Shown one piece after another: positions 16,853 to 25,215 of a stretch of DNA of 64,000 bases; positions within the stretch are counted from its first letter, which is position 1, and every line of letters begins with the position of its first letter. A program made the translations under genes and the position numbers. The notes below the pieces were generated by a model. The model was not told where the DNA came from and did no database searches. It was given only the letters and a program-made list of their open reading frames with translations. The DNA is taken from assembly GCA_945874225.1 (NCBI GenBank), contig CAMCFT010000015.1, positions 25,988 through 89,987 on the forward strand, in the 5' to 3' direction. The stretch comes from Flavobacterium psychrophilum. GTDB taxonomy: Bacteria; Bacteroidota; Bacteroidia; Flavobacteriales; Flavobacteriaceae.

Positions 16853-17749
16853 TTTATTATCACTCATAATTTCACTCTTATTTTGCGCGTACTCATACCC
16901 TTGTTTCCACCACTTTTTCATTTTCTTTTTATTAAAAATGAGTGCGTTATTCGTCAATTTCGTTGGGGTATAATATAAATTCAGCTTGACTTTATTGTTG
17001 TTTGCGATTAGTTTGCCAATGGCAATATTGTGTTTTTCCACTTGGTCTAATGTAATCCGGAATAAATCAATCAACAACGAAAATGGATTTCTCCCGATGG
17101 CAGTTCTGGAAATTGAAGTCTCAGTTTCTAAAATAATAACATCAATTTCTGTAGCACCACGATTAATCGCTTCTTGAATTGGAACCAAACTCGAAAACCC
17201 GCCGTCGCCATATTCGCAACCGTTTTTTGAAACTATACTCATAAAGGGAATATAATTTCCTGAAATCCAGGTCCATTCGCAAAATTCCTCATAAGTACAG
17301 TCCTTTATCGACTTATATTCTGCTTCATTTTTTGAAATATTGGTAACGGTAACCACAACGTCTGTTTTTGAATTGAGTAAAGCATTGAATTCAGAAATTG
17401 GAAAACTTGATTTAATTAATTTTAATAGATTTTTACTTTCTCCAAAGGTTCTTTTCCCTCTTAAAAACTGCCAGATTACACTAAAATGATTAATTGCTAC
17501 AATTTCGATTCCGTCCTTATTCTTAATGATAAATGGATTAATATCAAATATTTTATCCATATCAACATTGGTATAAATACTTTGAATTTCAGCAATATGT
17601 CCCAAAGCCAAGTGCGGAATCAACAAGCTTCCGGTTGAAGTACCAAGAAATAAATCATATTTATATTCTTTGTTTTCCAACAAATATTGAGCTACACCGC
17701 CTGCAAATGCGCCTTTACTTCCTCCTCCCGAAATTACTAATGCTCTCAT
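16844..17749 (-). CDS. Patatin-like phospholipase family protein
   Basis: 301-residue acyl hydrolase. It has the oxyanion loop GGGSKG at 8-13, the nucleophile elbow GTSTG at 36-40 with Ser38, and the DGG of the Ser-Asp dyad near residue 175 (YGDGGFSSLVP). No signal peptide is present, so it should act in the cytoplasm or at the inner face of the membrane on lipids or acyl esters. It starts 21 bp after the M1 peptidase gene and is probably its operon partner. Substrate unknown. Confidence 0.9.
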   Translation of the reverse strand: MRALVISGGGSKGAFAGGVAQYLLENKEYKYDLFLGTSTGSLLIPHLALGHIAEIQSIYTNVDMDKIFDINPFIIKNKDGIEIVAINHFSVIWQFLRGKRTFGESKNLLKLIKSSFPISEFNALLNSKTDVVVTVTNISKNEAEYKSIKDCTYEEFCEWTWISGNYIPFMSIVSKNGCEYGDGGFSSLVPIQEAINRGATEIDVIILETETSISRTAIGRNPFSLLIDLFRITLDQVEKHNIAIGKLIANNNKVKLNLYYTPTKLTNNALIFNKKKMKKWWKQGYEYAQNKSEIMSDNKLP

Positions 17750-17770
17750 AAAATTGGTTTGAAAATCATA

Positions 17771-19834
17771 TTATTCTTTTAACAATCGGTTCAATTGAAA
17801 TTGTTCCTTTTCGTCCAAATCCGGTAAAATTCTTTCGAATGAAGCTCTTATTTCCTGATTTTTTAACAAAGTTCGGATAGTATCTCTTCCAAATTTAGAA
17901 AATTGCCACATATGATGGGTCGTTGCGTTAACCAAATTTTTTAAAACCATATCATTAATCAAATGAAAGGCAATTAATTTTTCCAAAGAATTTTGACGAG
18001 TTATGGTTTCAAAATTGGGTGAAGAGTATTCAATCAATTCATTGATAAAAATTTCTTTGTTTACCGAATATTCTCCTGTGGATAAAGCCAGCGATAGCCA
18101 CAAAGTTCTCAAATTATAATCGGTAAAACCAATCCAATCTTTTGATCTTTCAAGATATGCTATACGATGTTCTGGGGAATTTTTCCAAAGATTATACAAA
18201 GCTATTTCCTGCGTTTGATATGATTGATCGTCTAATAAAGCTTCATATTGAATTCTGAATTCCTCTGGGATTGTCGTCAAAATAGCAGCAACTGCTTGAC
18301 GAACTTGCAAATTATTGGTTTCCAATGCAAGAATCAACAATTGTTTTTTATCCTCAAATTTTTCATTTATTAATTGTGAAACAATGGCTTCTTTTACTGA
18401 AAAATAACTGTCTGATTGCAATGTTTTGGAAAAGAATTCCTTTTTCTCTGACAAAGGTTTATTTCTTAATTTTTCAATTTCAATAAGCAAATAGGCTGTT
18501 TTATTTTTAGAAAGTAAATCATTGGCAATTTGACTGTTAAAACTTGAAGATTCAAGCCATACTTTACTGAAACTATCTAAATCATAATTAGAAACCTTCT
18601 TGATTTCATTAAAGAAATCCTGAGTATTTACACTTTGAAAAGAATGGTTTATTAAATAACTTCGCACCGCTTTTTTAAAAGATTTTTCTCCGATTCCTTC
18701 CCGCAAAATATGCAATGCCCAAGCGCCTTTTTGGTAGAAACTCAACGAACTGGCTTTGGCATTCAGGACAGGAATCGAATCTGTTTTAGAAGCTTGTTTG
18801 AGCTGTTGCGCATATTCATATAATTTCGAATAAAAATAATCTTCACCATAAATTTCTTTCTCAGCCAGTAAGGCATAATACGTGGCAAAACCTTCCTGAA
18901 GCCAATGGTGTTGGCTACTTTCGGCAGTAACCAAATCTCCAAACCACTGATGGGCTAATTCGTGTGCATTGACATTAATGTAATTTCTGTCTTCAAAACC
19001 AGTAGAATCCACAACATACCGACTCGAAAATAATGTCGACGAAGTGTTTTCCATTCCGGCATACAAAAAATCACGAGCAGGAATTTGTTTGTAAATTTTC
19101 CAAGGATATTTCACTCCTATTTCCTTTTCCAGAAAGTCGAAAATTGGCTTGGAATAGCGGTATGTTGGCTCGAAATTATTCAAAGTTTTGGGCTCATAAT
19201 ACATTTCCAAAGGAATGCCAGATTTAGAAACCTCCATTTTCTTATCGAATTTCCCGATGGCAAGCATCAATAAATAGGAACTCATTGGTTTTTGCATGCT
19301 GTATTCCCAATACGTATTGTCGTTATTATTGTATTTTTCCGCCAAAATCCCGTTTGAAATGACCTGATAATTGGCATCAAAAGTAATGCCTAACCTAAAA
19401 GCAACTTTTTCGTTCACATCATCAAAACTCGGAAACCAATTGCTGGTATATTTTCCTTGACCTTGTGTCCAAATCTGCAAATTATTTGTCGCTTCAGAAC
19501 CAATGAAATACATCGTCTGCTTTGGATTTGCAGTATATTCAAAACTTAGTACGTTTTTACCTTTTTGGAACGGAAAAATCAATTGCAATTGTTTGCCAGT
19601 ATTGACATAATTAATCTCCTTGTCATTAACTTTCAGATTCGAAAAAGTCATATTCTGAGCATCAATTTTAATCGTATCAATAGGTTTCAATACTACAAAA
19701 TGGTAATTTATCGCTCCAGAAACTAATCTCTCTTTGGGATCAATGGTGATTTGCCCCAAAACCGATTTAAAATCAACAGATTTTGTCTGTTGAGCGAATA
19801 CGATGGTAGAAATTAAGAGAAAAAGGTATTTCAT
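17771..19834 (-). CDS. M1 family metallopeptidase (aminopeptidase)
   Basis: 687-residue zinc aminopeptidase. After a short signal peptide (MKYLFLLISTIVFAQ) come the M1 beta domain, the GxMEN-type motif as AGMENTSS, the zinc site HELAHQ near residue 289, and the third ligand Glu in LQEGFATYY. The C-terminal half is helical, as in the family. It is predicted to be periplasmic and to trim N-terminal residues of imported peptides. Its ATG lies one base after the RAYT stop, so its normal upstream region has been displaced or is shared. The patatin gene follows in the same direction. Confidence 0.92.
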   Translation of the reverse strand: MKYLFLLISTIVFAQQTKSVDFKSVLGQITIDPKERLVSGAINYHFVVLKPIDTIKIDAQNMTFSNLKVNDKEINYVNTGKQLQLIFPFQKGKNVLSFEYTANPKQTMYFIGSEATNNLQIWTQGQGKYTSNWFPSFDDVNEKVAFRLGITFDANYQVISNGILAEKYNNNDNTYWEYSMQKPMSSYLLMLAIGKFDKKMEVSKSGIPLEMYYEPKTLNNFEPTYRYSKPIFDFLEKEIGVKYPWKIYKQIPARDFLYAGMENTSSTLFSSRYVVDSTGFEDRNYINVNAHELAHQWFGDLVTAESSQHHWLQEGFATYYALLAEKEIYGEDYFYSKLYEYAQQLKQASKTDSIPVLNAKASSLSFYQKGAWALHILREGIGEKSFKKAVRSYLINHSFQSVNTQDFFNEIKKVSNYDLDSFSKVWLESSSFNSQIANDLLSKNKTAYLLIEIEKLRNKPLSEKKEFFSKTLQSDSYFSVKEAIVSQLINEKFEDKKQLLILALETNNLQVRQAVAAILTTIPEEFRIQYEALLDDQSYQTQEIALYNLWKNSPEHRIAYLERSKDWIGFTDYNLRTLWLSLALSTGEYSVNKEIFINELIEYSSPNFETITRQNSLEKLIAFHLINDMVLKNLVNATTHHMWQFSKFGRDTIRTLLKNQEIRASFERILPDLDEKEQFQLNRLLKE

Positions 19835-19835
19835 T

Positions 19836-20429
19836 CTAATTAATATTTATGGAATCTCTATTCCAATTCTTGGGATTGTCCTTTATGTAATGGTAAATTG
19901 AATCCAATGAATTAAAGTTTCGAACTATATGATCGTGATAATTTGATTGCCAAATGGATTCGCCATAATTATTTTCTAACAATACATTGATTTGTTTTGT
20001 TGTAACCGATTTAAATGCTGCAACAAATGAAGAAATGGAATTGGGTTTTCGGGATAAATTTGGGTGTTTTAATTGGGATTCGAGTTCGGATTCGTGTTCA
20101 TGTAGAGACGCACATTGTAGAGACGCACTGCAGTGCGTCTCTACGTTGGATGACGTATCAATTTTAATTTCTATCAACAAATGAATATGATTGGGCATAA
20201 TAACCCAATTATGAAAAAACCAACGTTCCCGAATTCCAATTGATTTCAACAATTCCTTTTCAATGATTTTTCCGTTTTGGTTTAAAACCATTTTATCCTC
20301 GTCAATAGCACCAAAAACACATTCCCTGTTTCGGGAAACCATCGTGATAAAATAGATGGCTTCACTGGAATAATTCCAATTTTTCAATCGGTTTGATTCC
20401 GTTCTGTATTTGTTTTTGAATAAGGCCAT
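19836..20429 (-). CDS. REP-associated tyrosine transposase (RAYT, Y1_Tnp family)
   Basis: 197-residue HUH single-strand nuclease of the TnpA_REP type. The HUH motif is HIH at 81-83 within IMPNHIHLL, and the likely nucleophile is Y164 in WQSNYHDHIVR. The family processes REP hairpins marked by a GTAG-type tetranucleotide and does not move its own gene by terminal repeats. Residues 96-110 are encoded by a palindromic insert of the kind such enzymes act on, placed in the loop between the HUH strand and the C-terminal helix. The gene is squeezed between DUF1697 and the M1 peptidase ATG. Confidence 0.88.
   Translation of the reverse strand: MALFKNKYRTESNRLKNWNYSSEAIYFITMVSRNRECVFGAIDEDKMVLNQNGKIIEKELLKSIGIRERWFFHNWVIMPNHIHLLIEIKIDTSSNVETHCSASLQCASLHEHESELESQLKHPNLSRKPNSISSFVAAFKSVTTKQINVLLENNYGESIWQSNYHDHIVRNFNSLDSIYHYIKDNPKNWNRDSININ
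20101..20144. repeat. Perfect 28-bp palindrome inside the RAYT gene
   Basis: 20117-20144 is a perfect palindrome starting GTAGAGACGCACTG. A partial direct copy (TGTAGAGACGCACA) lies at 20101-20114. Both ends carry GTAG, the mark that RAYT enzymes of other bacteria recognise beside their hairpins. It is read in frame as residues 96-110. Confidence 0.85.
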
Positions 20430-20464
20430 AAAATGAATTATAATGGATTGTTAAGCAAACGTCA

Positions 20465-21010
20465 TTATCTTTCTTCAAATAGTTGAAATAATTGTGTCAC
20501 AGTATTCCAATTCCTTATGGTTGCTGTTACGTTCAGTTTCTTTTCAATATATTTCTGATCAAACCTGGTTTTTCCAGCGCCAACCGCATATTTAATATAA
20601 ATTCGATTATCATCAATACTCGCTTCGTCAGGTTTAAATTGGCTAATTTTCAAATCATTGATACTGTCACTACGTAATATCGTTGAAACAAAAGCCACAT
20701 ATATTTTTTTTATATCCAATGCCGCCTCTTTCAAAAAAGGGTTGTTATTTAAACAGGCTTCTAAATCTGCTTTACCAATAACAACTACAGGAACTTCGTG
20801 ACCAAATGCCTTGAAAATTTCCTGTTTGATTTTGAAACCAACAGCAGCAGGATTCTCTTCATTTGCATCCACAAATACATTTCCTGATTGGATATAGGTT
20901 TGCACATTTTCGAAACCAATAGCTTCCAAAGTTGTTTTCAAGGCTTCCATTTTTATCATATTGTGTCCGGAAACATTGATGCCGCGTAGCAGTACGAGAT
21001 GAGTTGTCAT
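20465..21010 (-). CDS. DUF1697 domain protein
   Basis: 181 residues that fit the DUF1697 family by the opening HLVLLRGINVSGHNMIKM, then IGFENVQTYIQSGNVFVDA, and the closing ATIRNWNTVTQL. The family is widespread in bacteria and structurally described, but no function is established. It has a consensus promoter 21 bp upstream (TTG-N20-TATATTTG) and stands alone on the minus strand. Confidence 0.9.
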   Translation of the reverse strand: MTTHLVLLRGINVSGHNMIKMEALKTTLEAIGFENVQTYIQSGNVFVDANEENPAAVGFKIKQEIFKAFGHEVPVVVIGKADLEACLNNNPFLKEAALDIKKIYVAFVSTILRSDSINDLKISQFKPDEASIDDNRIYIKYAVGAGKTRFDQKYIEKKLNVTATIRNWNTVTQLFQLFEER

Positions 21011-21030
21011 TTAATTAAGATTTAAGAACT

Positions 21031-21061
21031 CAAATATACTTTTTCCTACTCCAATACCCAA
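21031..21061 (-). promoter_or_regulatory. Promoter of the DUF1697 gene
   Basis: On the minus strand TTG (complement of 21059-21061), a 20-bp spacer, and TATATTTG (21031-21038) fit the Bacteroidetes consensus exactly; the leader would be about 14 nt. Confidence 0.6.
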
Positions 21062-21111
21062 CAATTGTATTTCTTAATTTCCAAACAAAAAACTATCTTC
21101 GCTTCATCAAA

Positions 21112-21187
21112 TTAAAAATCCGTTTTAATCTGCGTTTTTGTCATCTCGAGCGCAGTCGAGAGAAGCAAATCCGTTTTATCCGTATCC
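21112..21187. repeat. Family A repeat with a TCTCGA...TCGAGA hairpin
   Basis: Read on the minus strand: arms ACGGATAAAACGGATTTG and AACGCAGATTAAAACGGA enclose the stem TCTCGA(CTGCGC)TCGAGA. The same module recurs at 60.2 kb. It ends 11 bp before the recG start codon, so it lies in the recG 5' region. Confidence 0.8.
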
Positions 21188-21198
21188 AAATAAACAGT

Positions 21199-23334
21199 AT
21201 GCAGCAAAACCTCCTGGAAACTTCCATCGAATACCTCAAAGGCGTCGGTCCTAACCGTGGCACTTTGCTTCGCAAGGAATTGGGAATTCATAAATATGGA
21301 GATCTGCTTAATTTTTTTCCCAATCGATACATTGACAGAACACGTTATTACAAGATTAACGAATTACAAAATAATGTTGCCGAAGTACAAATCATCGGCA
21401 AAATAATAAACATCAAAACCGTTGAATTTGGCAAAAACCAGAAAAGATTAGTCGCTACTTTTGTGGATGATACAGGACAAATGGAACTCGTTTGGTTTCA
21501 GGGTCACAAGTGGATTCGTGAAAGTTTAAAACTTAATGAATTGTGTGTGATTTTCGGGAAATGCACTTCTTTTGGAAACACTTTCAATATGGCGCATCCC
21601 GAAATTGAGTTGATGGCAGAACACGAACAAAGCTTACGCTCGGCGATGCAGCCCGTTTATCCATCAACAGAAACATTGGCAAACAGAGGGATTTCAAATA
21701 GGGTGATTAATAAAATAATGCAACAATTATTTCAGGAAACCCAGGCCAAATTCTCCGAAACTATGCCTGATTATTTGACTGCCGAATTACAACTGATTCC
21801 AAAAAATGCTGCCTTATTCAACATTCATTTTCCAAAAAGTGCCGAAGCTTTGGCCAAAGCACAATTCCGATTGAAATTCGAGGAATTGTTCTATATACAA
21901 TTGCAATTAATAACCAAAAACCTAATTCGGAAGCACAAAATAAAAGGACATCCGTTTACGAAAGTAGGCGATTATTTTAATGATTTCTATCAAAATCATC
22001 TCCCTTTTGAACTGACCAACGCCCAAAAAAGAGTCATCAAGGAAATCCGTATCGATATGGGAAGCAACGCCCAAATGAACCGTTTGCTGCAAGGCGATGT
22101 GGGTTCCGGGAAAACAATTGTGGCCTTGATGAGTATGCTCATTGCATTGGATAATGGCTTTCAATCCTGCTTGATGGCACCAACAGAAATCTTGGCCAAC
22201 CAACATTTTAATGGCTTATCAGAATTAGCCAAAGAATTGAATATCAATATAAAATTACTCACTGGTTCGACAAAAATTGCAAACAGAAGAATCATTCACG
22301 AAGAACTTGAAAATGGAACTTTGCATATTCTAATTGGTACACACGCTTTATTGGAAGACAAAGTAAAATTTAAAAATTTAGGCTTGGCAGTAATTGACGA
22401 GCAGCATCGTTTTGGAGTAGAACAACGATCTAAATTGTGGAAGAAGTCCACCCCTGACCCCTCCAAGGGAGGGGAACTTGTACCACCACATGTTTTGGTT
22501 ATGACCGCCACTCCTATTCCACGAACTTTGGCTATGAGTTTGTATGGTGACTTGGATATTTCGGTAATTGATGAATTACCGCCGGGACGAAAACCAATTC
22601 AAACCGTGCATCGCTTTGACAGCAATCGACTGAAAGTTTGGAAATTCATTCGGGATGAAATCGCTTTGGGTCGCCAAATTTATATCGTCTATCCTTTGAT
22701 TGAAGAATCGAAAACTATGGATTTCAAGGATTTGATGGACGGTTACGAAAGTATTTCACGTGATTTTCCGTTGCCACAATATTCCATTTCAATCCTTCAC
22801 GGAAAGATGAAACCAGCGGATAAAGATGCCGAAATGAAGCGATTTTCAGAAGGAAAAACTAATATTATGGTAGCCACAACTGTTATTGAAGTGGGTGTAA
22901 ATATTCAAAATGCCAGCGTAATGATTATTGAAAGCGCCGAACGTTTTGGATTATCTCAACTTCATCAGCTTCGTGGTCGCGTAGGTCGTAGTGCGGAGCA
23001 AAGTTATTGTATCCTGATGACGAGTCACAAATTGAGTGCCGACAGCAAAACCCGAATGGAAACAATGGTGAGCACCAATGACGGTTTCGAAATTGCAGAA
23101 GTTGACCTTAAACTTCGCGGTCCTGGCGATTTGATGGGAACCCAGCAAAGTGGTGTTTTGAATCTTCAGATTGCCGATATTGTTCGAGATAGAGATATTC
23201 TAATATTGGCGCGAAATTATGCCTTGAAAATTCTTAAAGAAGATGCTCCAATGCAAAAGCCGGAAAATGCCATTTTGAGAGCAACTTATATTGAATTGAC
23301 TAAAAAGAAAAATATTTGGAATTACATTAGTTAA
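21199..23334 (+). CDS. recG: ATP-dependent DNA helicase RecG
   Basis: 711-residue superfamily 2 translocase that remodels stalled replication forks and branched DNA. The wedge/OB domain covers about 1-160. The helicase core has Walker A GDVGSGKT near 298-305, DEQHRFG (motif II), MTATPIPRTLAM (motif III) and the VGRSAEQSYCIL region near the C-terminus. Between motifs II and III, residues 417-426 (STPDPSKGGE) come from a GC-rich palindrome and lengthen a surface loop relative to other RecG proteins. The rest is full length and intact. The gene begins directly after a family A repeat. Confidence 0.95.
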   Translation: MQQNLLETSIEYLKGVGPNRGTLLRKELGIHKYGDLLNFFPNRYIDRTRYYKINELQNNVAEVQIIGKIINIKTVEFGKNQKRLVATFVDDTGQMELVWFQGHKWIRESLKLNELCVIFGKCTSFGNTFNMAHPEIELMAEHEQSLRSAMQPVYPSTETLANRGISNRVINKIMQQLFQETQAKFSETMPDYLTAELQLIPKNAALFNIHFPKSAEALAKAQFRLKFEELFYIQLQLITKNLIRKHKIKGHPFTKVGDYFNDFYQNHLPFELTNAQKRVIKEIRIDMGSNAQMNRLLQGDVGSGKTIVALMSMLIALDNGFQSCLMAPTEILANQHFNGLSELAKELNINIKLLTGSTKIANRRIIHEELENGTLHILIGTHALLEDKVKFKNLGLAVIDEQHRFGVEQRSKLWKKSTPDPSKGGELVPPHVLVMTATPIPRTLAMSLYGDLDISVIDELPPGRKPIQTVHRFDSNRLKVWKFIRDEIALGRQIYIVYPLIEESKTMDFKDLMDGYESISRDFPLPQYSISILHGKMKPADKDAEMKRFSEGKTNIMVATTVIEVGVNIQNASVMIIESAERFGLSQLHQLRGRVGRSAEQSYCILMTSHKLSADSKTRMETMVSTNDGFEIAEVDLKLRGPGDLMGTQQSGVLNLQIADIVRDRDILILARNYALKILKEDAPMQKPENAILRATYIELTKKKNIWNYIS
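22451..22475. repeat. In-frame palindromic insert within recG
   Basis: Stem CCCCTCC(AAG)GGAGGGG at 22458-22474 in otherwise AT-rich coding DNA. It is read as part of the peptide STPDPSKGGEL and resembles the CCCTCTCC(GAA)GGAGAGGG hairpin between ackA and pta. Confidence 0.8.
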
Positions 23335-23369
23335 AACACTTAATTTCAAATAATTGTATACAAATAGTA

Positions 23370-23421
23370 TACGGATGACAAGGATTTACTTCGTAAAAAA
23401 CACGGGTTAAAACTGATTTTT
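23370..23421. repeat. Family A repeat with TTTACTTCGTAAA hairpin
   Basis: ACGGATGACAAGG, hairpin TTTACTTCGTAAA, then AACACGGGTTAAAACTGAT: a diverged single copy downstream of recG. The remainder of the 271-bp gap before the efflux operon is AT-rich and holds only the adaptor's promoter region. Confidence 0.75.
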
Positions 23422-23548
23422 AAAATTTAAAATTAAACCATTACCTTTTTTTATAGTTTTACAAAAGGTAAGTTTTTTCGAATATTAATATTTGCTTATT
23501 AGTTGTTAAATAATTGGCAAAACTCCCTTTATTCCAAATTCTAAAGCC

Positions 23549-23556
23549 TAAATTTG
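23549..23556 (+). promoter_or_regulatory. -7 promoter box of the efflux operon
   Basis: TAAATTTG matches TAnnTTTG about 50 bp before the adaptor start; the -33 element is not clear. Confidence 0.4.
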
Positions 23557-23605
23557 TCTTTTTAACCCAAATAGTGAAGTCTTATATCACTTTTTTTACA
23601 TAATT

Positions 23606-24664
23606 ATGAAACTAAAACATATTATTTATACCTTACTAATAATCGGGTTTGGTGCTTTTATAGCCTACAGGATTACCTCAAACAAAAACAAAAACGACGA
23701 TTCTAAAGACAAAGGCGGAAAAAATAAAACGATGACCGTGAGCGGAATCGTTGTTAAAACGCAAACTTTCGATAATAATCTTTCTCTTTCTGGTTCGATA
23801 GAAGCCAATGAACAAGTGGAAATTCGTTCTGAAATTTCAGGAATTGTAGAAGGAATTTATTTTAAAGAAGGAAGCAATGTCACTAAAGGCCAATTGCTTT
23901 TCAAAGTAAATGATATGGAGTTAAGAGCACAATTAGCTCAAGCCAAAACAAAAGAAGGATTGGCATCCGAAAATGAAAGAAGAGCTAAATTATTGCTTGA
24001 AAAAGAAGCCATAAGCCAAGAAGAATATGATGTTGCAAGGGCTGATTATAAATTGGCACAATCTCAAATTCAGTTAATTCAGGCGCAAATTGCCAAGACT
24101 TCAGTAAAAGCGCCGTTTTCAGGAAAAATAGGATTGCGTTCTATTTCTCCGGGAACTTACATCACTCCTAGCCTTTTGGTTGCCAAATTAGTCAACATAA
24201 GCCAATTAAAAATCACTTTTTCTATTCCTGAAAAATATGCCAATCAGGTGAAACCAAATTCCAATTTAAGTTTCACAGTTGCCGGTTCTACCGAAAAATA
24301 TACTGCCAAAATATATGCTATTGAACCCGAAATTCAAATCGAAACAAGAACATTGCAAGTGCGTGCAGTAGCCGAAAATAAAGATGGAAAATTATTGCCG
24401 GGTACTTTTGCCAATGTAGAATTGCCTTTGGATATTATTAAAGATGCAATTGTTATTCCATCAGAAGCCATTATTCCAGTTCAAAACGGAAAGAAAGTCC
24501 TAATTTCAAATAATGGTAAAGCCAAAGAAGTGATGGTTGAAACAGCCACTAGAACTGATGCTTCCATTTTGGTCCTTTCAGGTTTAAAAGCCGGAGACAC
24601 GCTTTTGACAACTGGTGTAATGTCTTTAAAAGAGGATGATGCCGTGAAAGTGAAAGTAAAATGA
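23606..24664 (+). CDS. RND efflux periplasmic adaptor (membrane fusion protein)
   Basis: 352-residue adaptor that links an inner-membrane RND pump to a TolC-type channel. N-terminal membrane anchor (about 4-22), then the lipoyl half-motifs (GSIEANEQVEIRSEISGIVEGI and KTSVKAPFSGKIGLRSISPGTYI) flanking an alpha-hairpin (about 105-160), a beta-barrel domain, and a membrane-proximal domain ending at KEDDAVKVKVK. It opens the operon adaptor, [four-helix bundle], RND permease, TolC. Substrate range is not predictable. Confidence 0.93.
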   Translation: MKLKHIIYTLLIIGFGAFIAYRITSNKNKNDDSKDKGGKNKTMTVSGIVVKTQTFDNNLSLSGSIEANEQVEIRSEISGIVEGIYFKEGSNVTKGQLLFKVNDMELRAQLAQAKTKEGLASENERRAKLLLEKEAISQEEYDVARADYKLAQSQIQLIQAQIAKTSVKAPFSGKIGLRSISPGTYITPSLLVAKLVNISQLKITFSIPEKYANQVKPNSNLSFTVAGSTEKYTAKIYAIEPEIQIETRTLQVRAVAENKDGKLLPGTFANVELPLDIIKDAIVIPSEAIIPVQNGKKVLISNNGKAKEVMVETATRTDASILVLSGLKAGDTLLTTGVMSLKEDDAVKVKVK

Positions 24665-24710
24665 TATACGATATTAGATTTGGGATGTACGATTTGATAT
24701 ATTAGATAAA
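24664..24710. repeat. ATATCGTA-type dispersed repeat, left of the four-helix-bundle gene
   Basis: ATATACGATATTAG and related words follow the adaptor stop codon. Matching words (ATATCGTAC, ATCGTATATC) lie after the next gene at about 25.15-25.21 kb, so the small gene is bracketed. Confidence 0.45.
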
Positions 24711-24753
24711 TGGATTTTTTTATATTTTTTAAAAGAAACTGAATTCATTAGAA

Positions 24754-25122
24754 ATGAAAGAAATAATGCTAAAACGGACTAAAAAGTTCGCCATTGATTG
24801 TTGGATACTTTGTAGTAAACTGCCAAAAACTAGAGAATACAATGCGTATGTTAATCAACTCATTAGATGTTCGAGTTCTGTAGGAGCAAATTATAGTGCT
24901 TCACAAAGAGCAAAGTCGGCAGCTGATTTTATTAATAAATTAAAGATTGTTGAAGAAGAAGCAGATGAAAGTAAATTTTTTCTTGAGATTCTTTTAGAAA
25001 TAACAACTATCGAAAAACTGAACCTAAATCCCGAAATTGAAATTCTCCAAAAAGAAGCAAATGAATTAGTTGCAATCACAGTGTCATCAATAAAAACAGC
25101 TAGAATAAATAGCGCTAAATAA
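24754..25122 (+). CDS. Four-helix-bundle protein (23S rRNA intervening-sequence protein family)
   Basis: 122 residues with the family pattern RTKKFAIDCWILCSKLP, then QLIRCSSSVGANYSASQRAKS, then KLKIVEEEADESKFFLEIL: four amphipathic helices that assemble as a pentameric barrel in solved members. The fold is shared with the accessory protein Avd of diversity-generating retroelements, but no reverse transcriptase is nearby. Function unknown. It interrupts the adaptor-permease pair of an RND operon and is flanked by short ATCGTA repeats, so it looks like a later insertion. The ATG four codons downstream (MLKRTKK) is an alternative start. Confidence 0.85.
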   Translation: MKEIMLKRTKKFAIDCWILCSKLPKTREYNAYVNQLIRCSSSVGANYSASQRAKSAADFINKLKIVEEEADESKFFLEILLEITTIEKLNLNPEIEILQKEANELVAITVSSIKTARINSAK

Positions 25123-25135
25123 AAATAAAACATCA

Positions 25136-25213
25136 CATTTTGTACATCTATTATCGTGTATCAAAAATCATATATTCAATATCGTACATTAAATATCAAA
25201 AATCGTATATCAT
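25136..25213. repeat. ATATCGTA-type dispersed repeat, right of the four-helix-bundle gene
   Basis: Several words of the form ATCGTGTATC, ATATCGTAC and ATCGTATATC, reaching to the RND permease start codon. Confidence 0.45.
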
Positions 25214-25215
25214 AA

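Noticed and set aside
24754..25122. Avd component of a diversity-generating retroelement
   Set aside because: The fold family is shared, but no reverse transcriptase, template repeat or variable repeat was seen near it.
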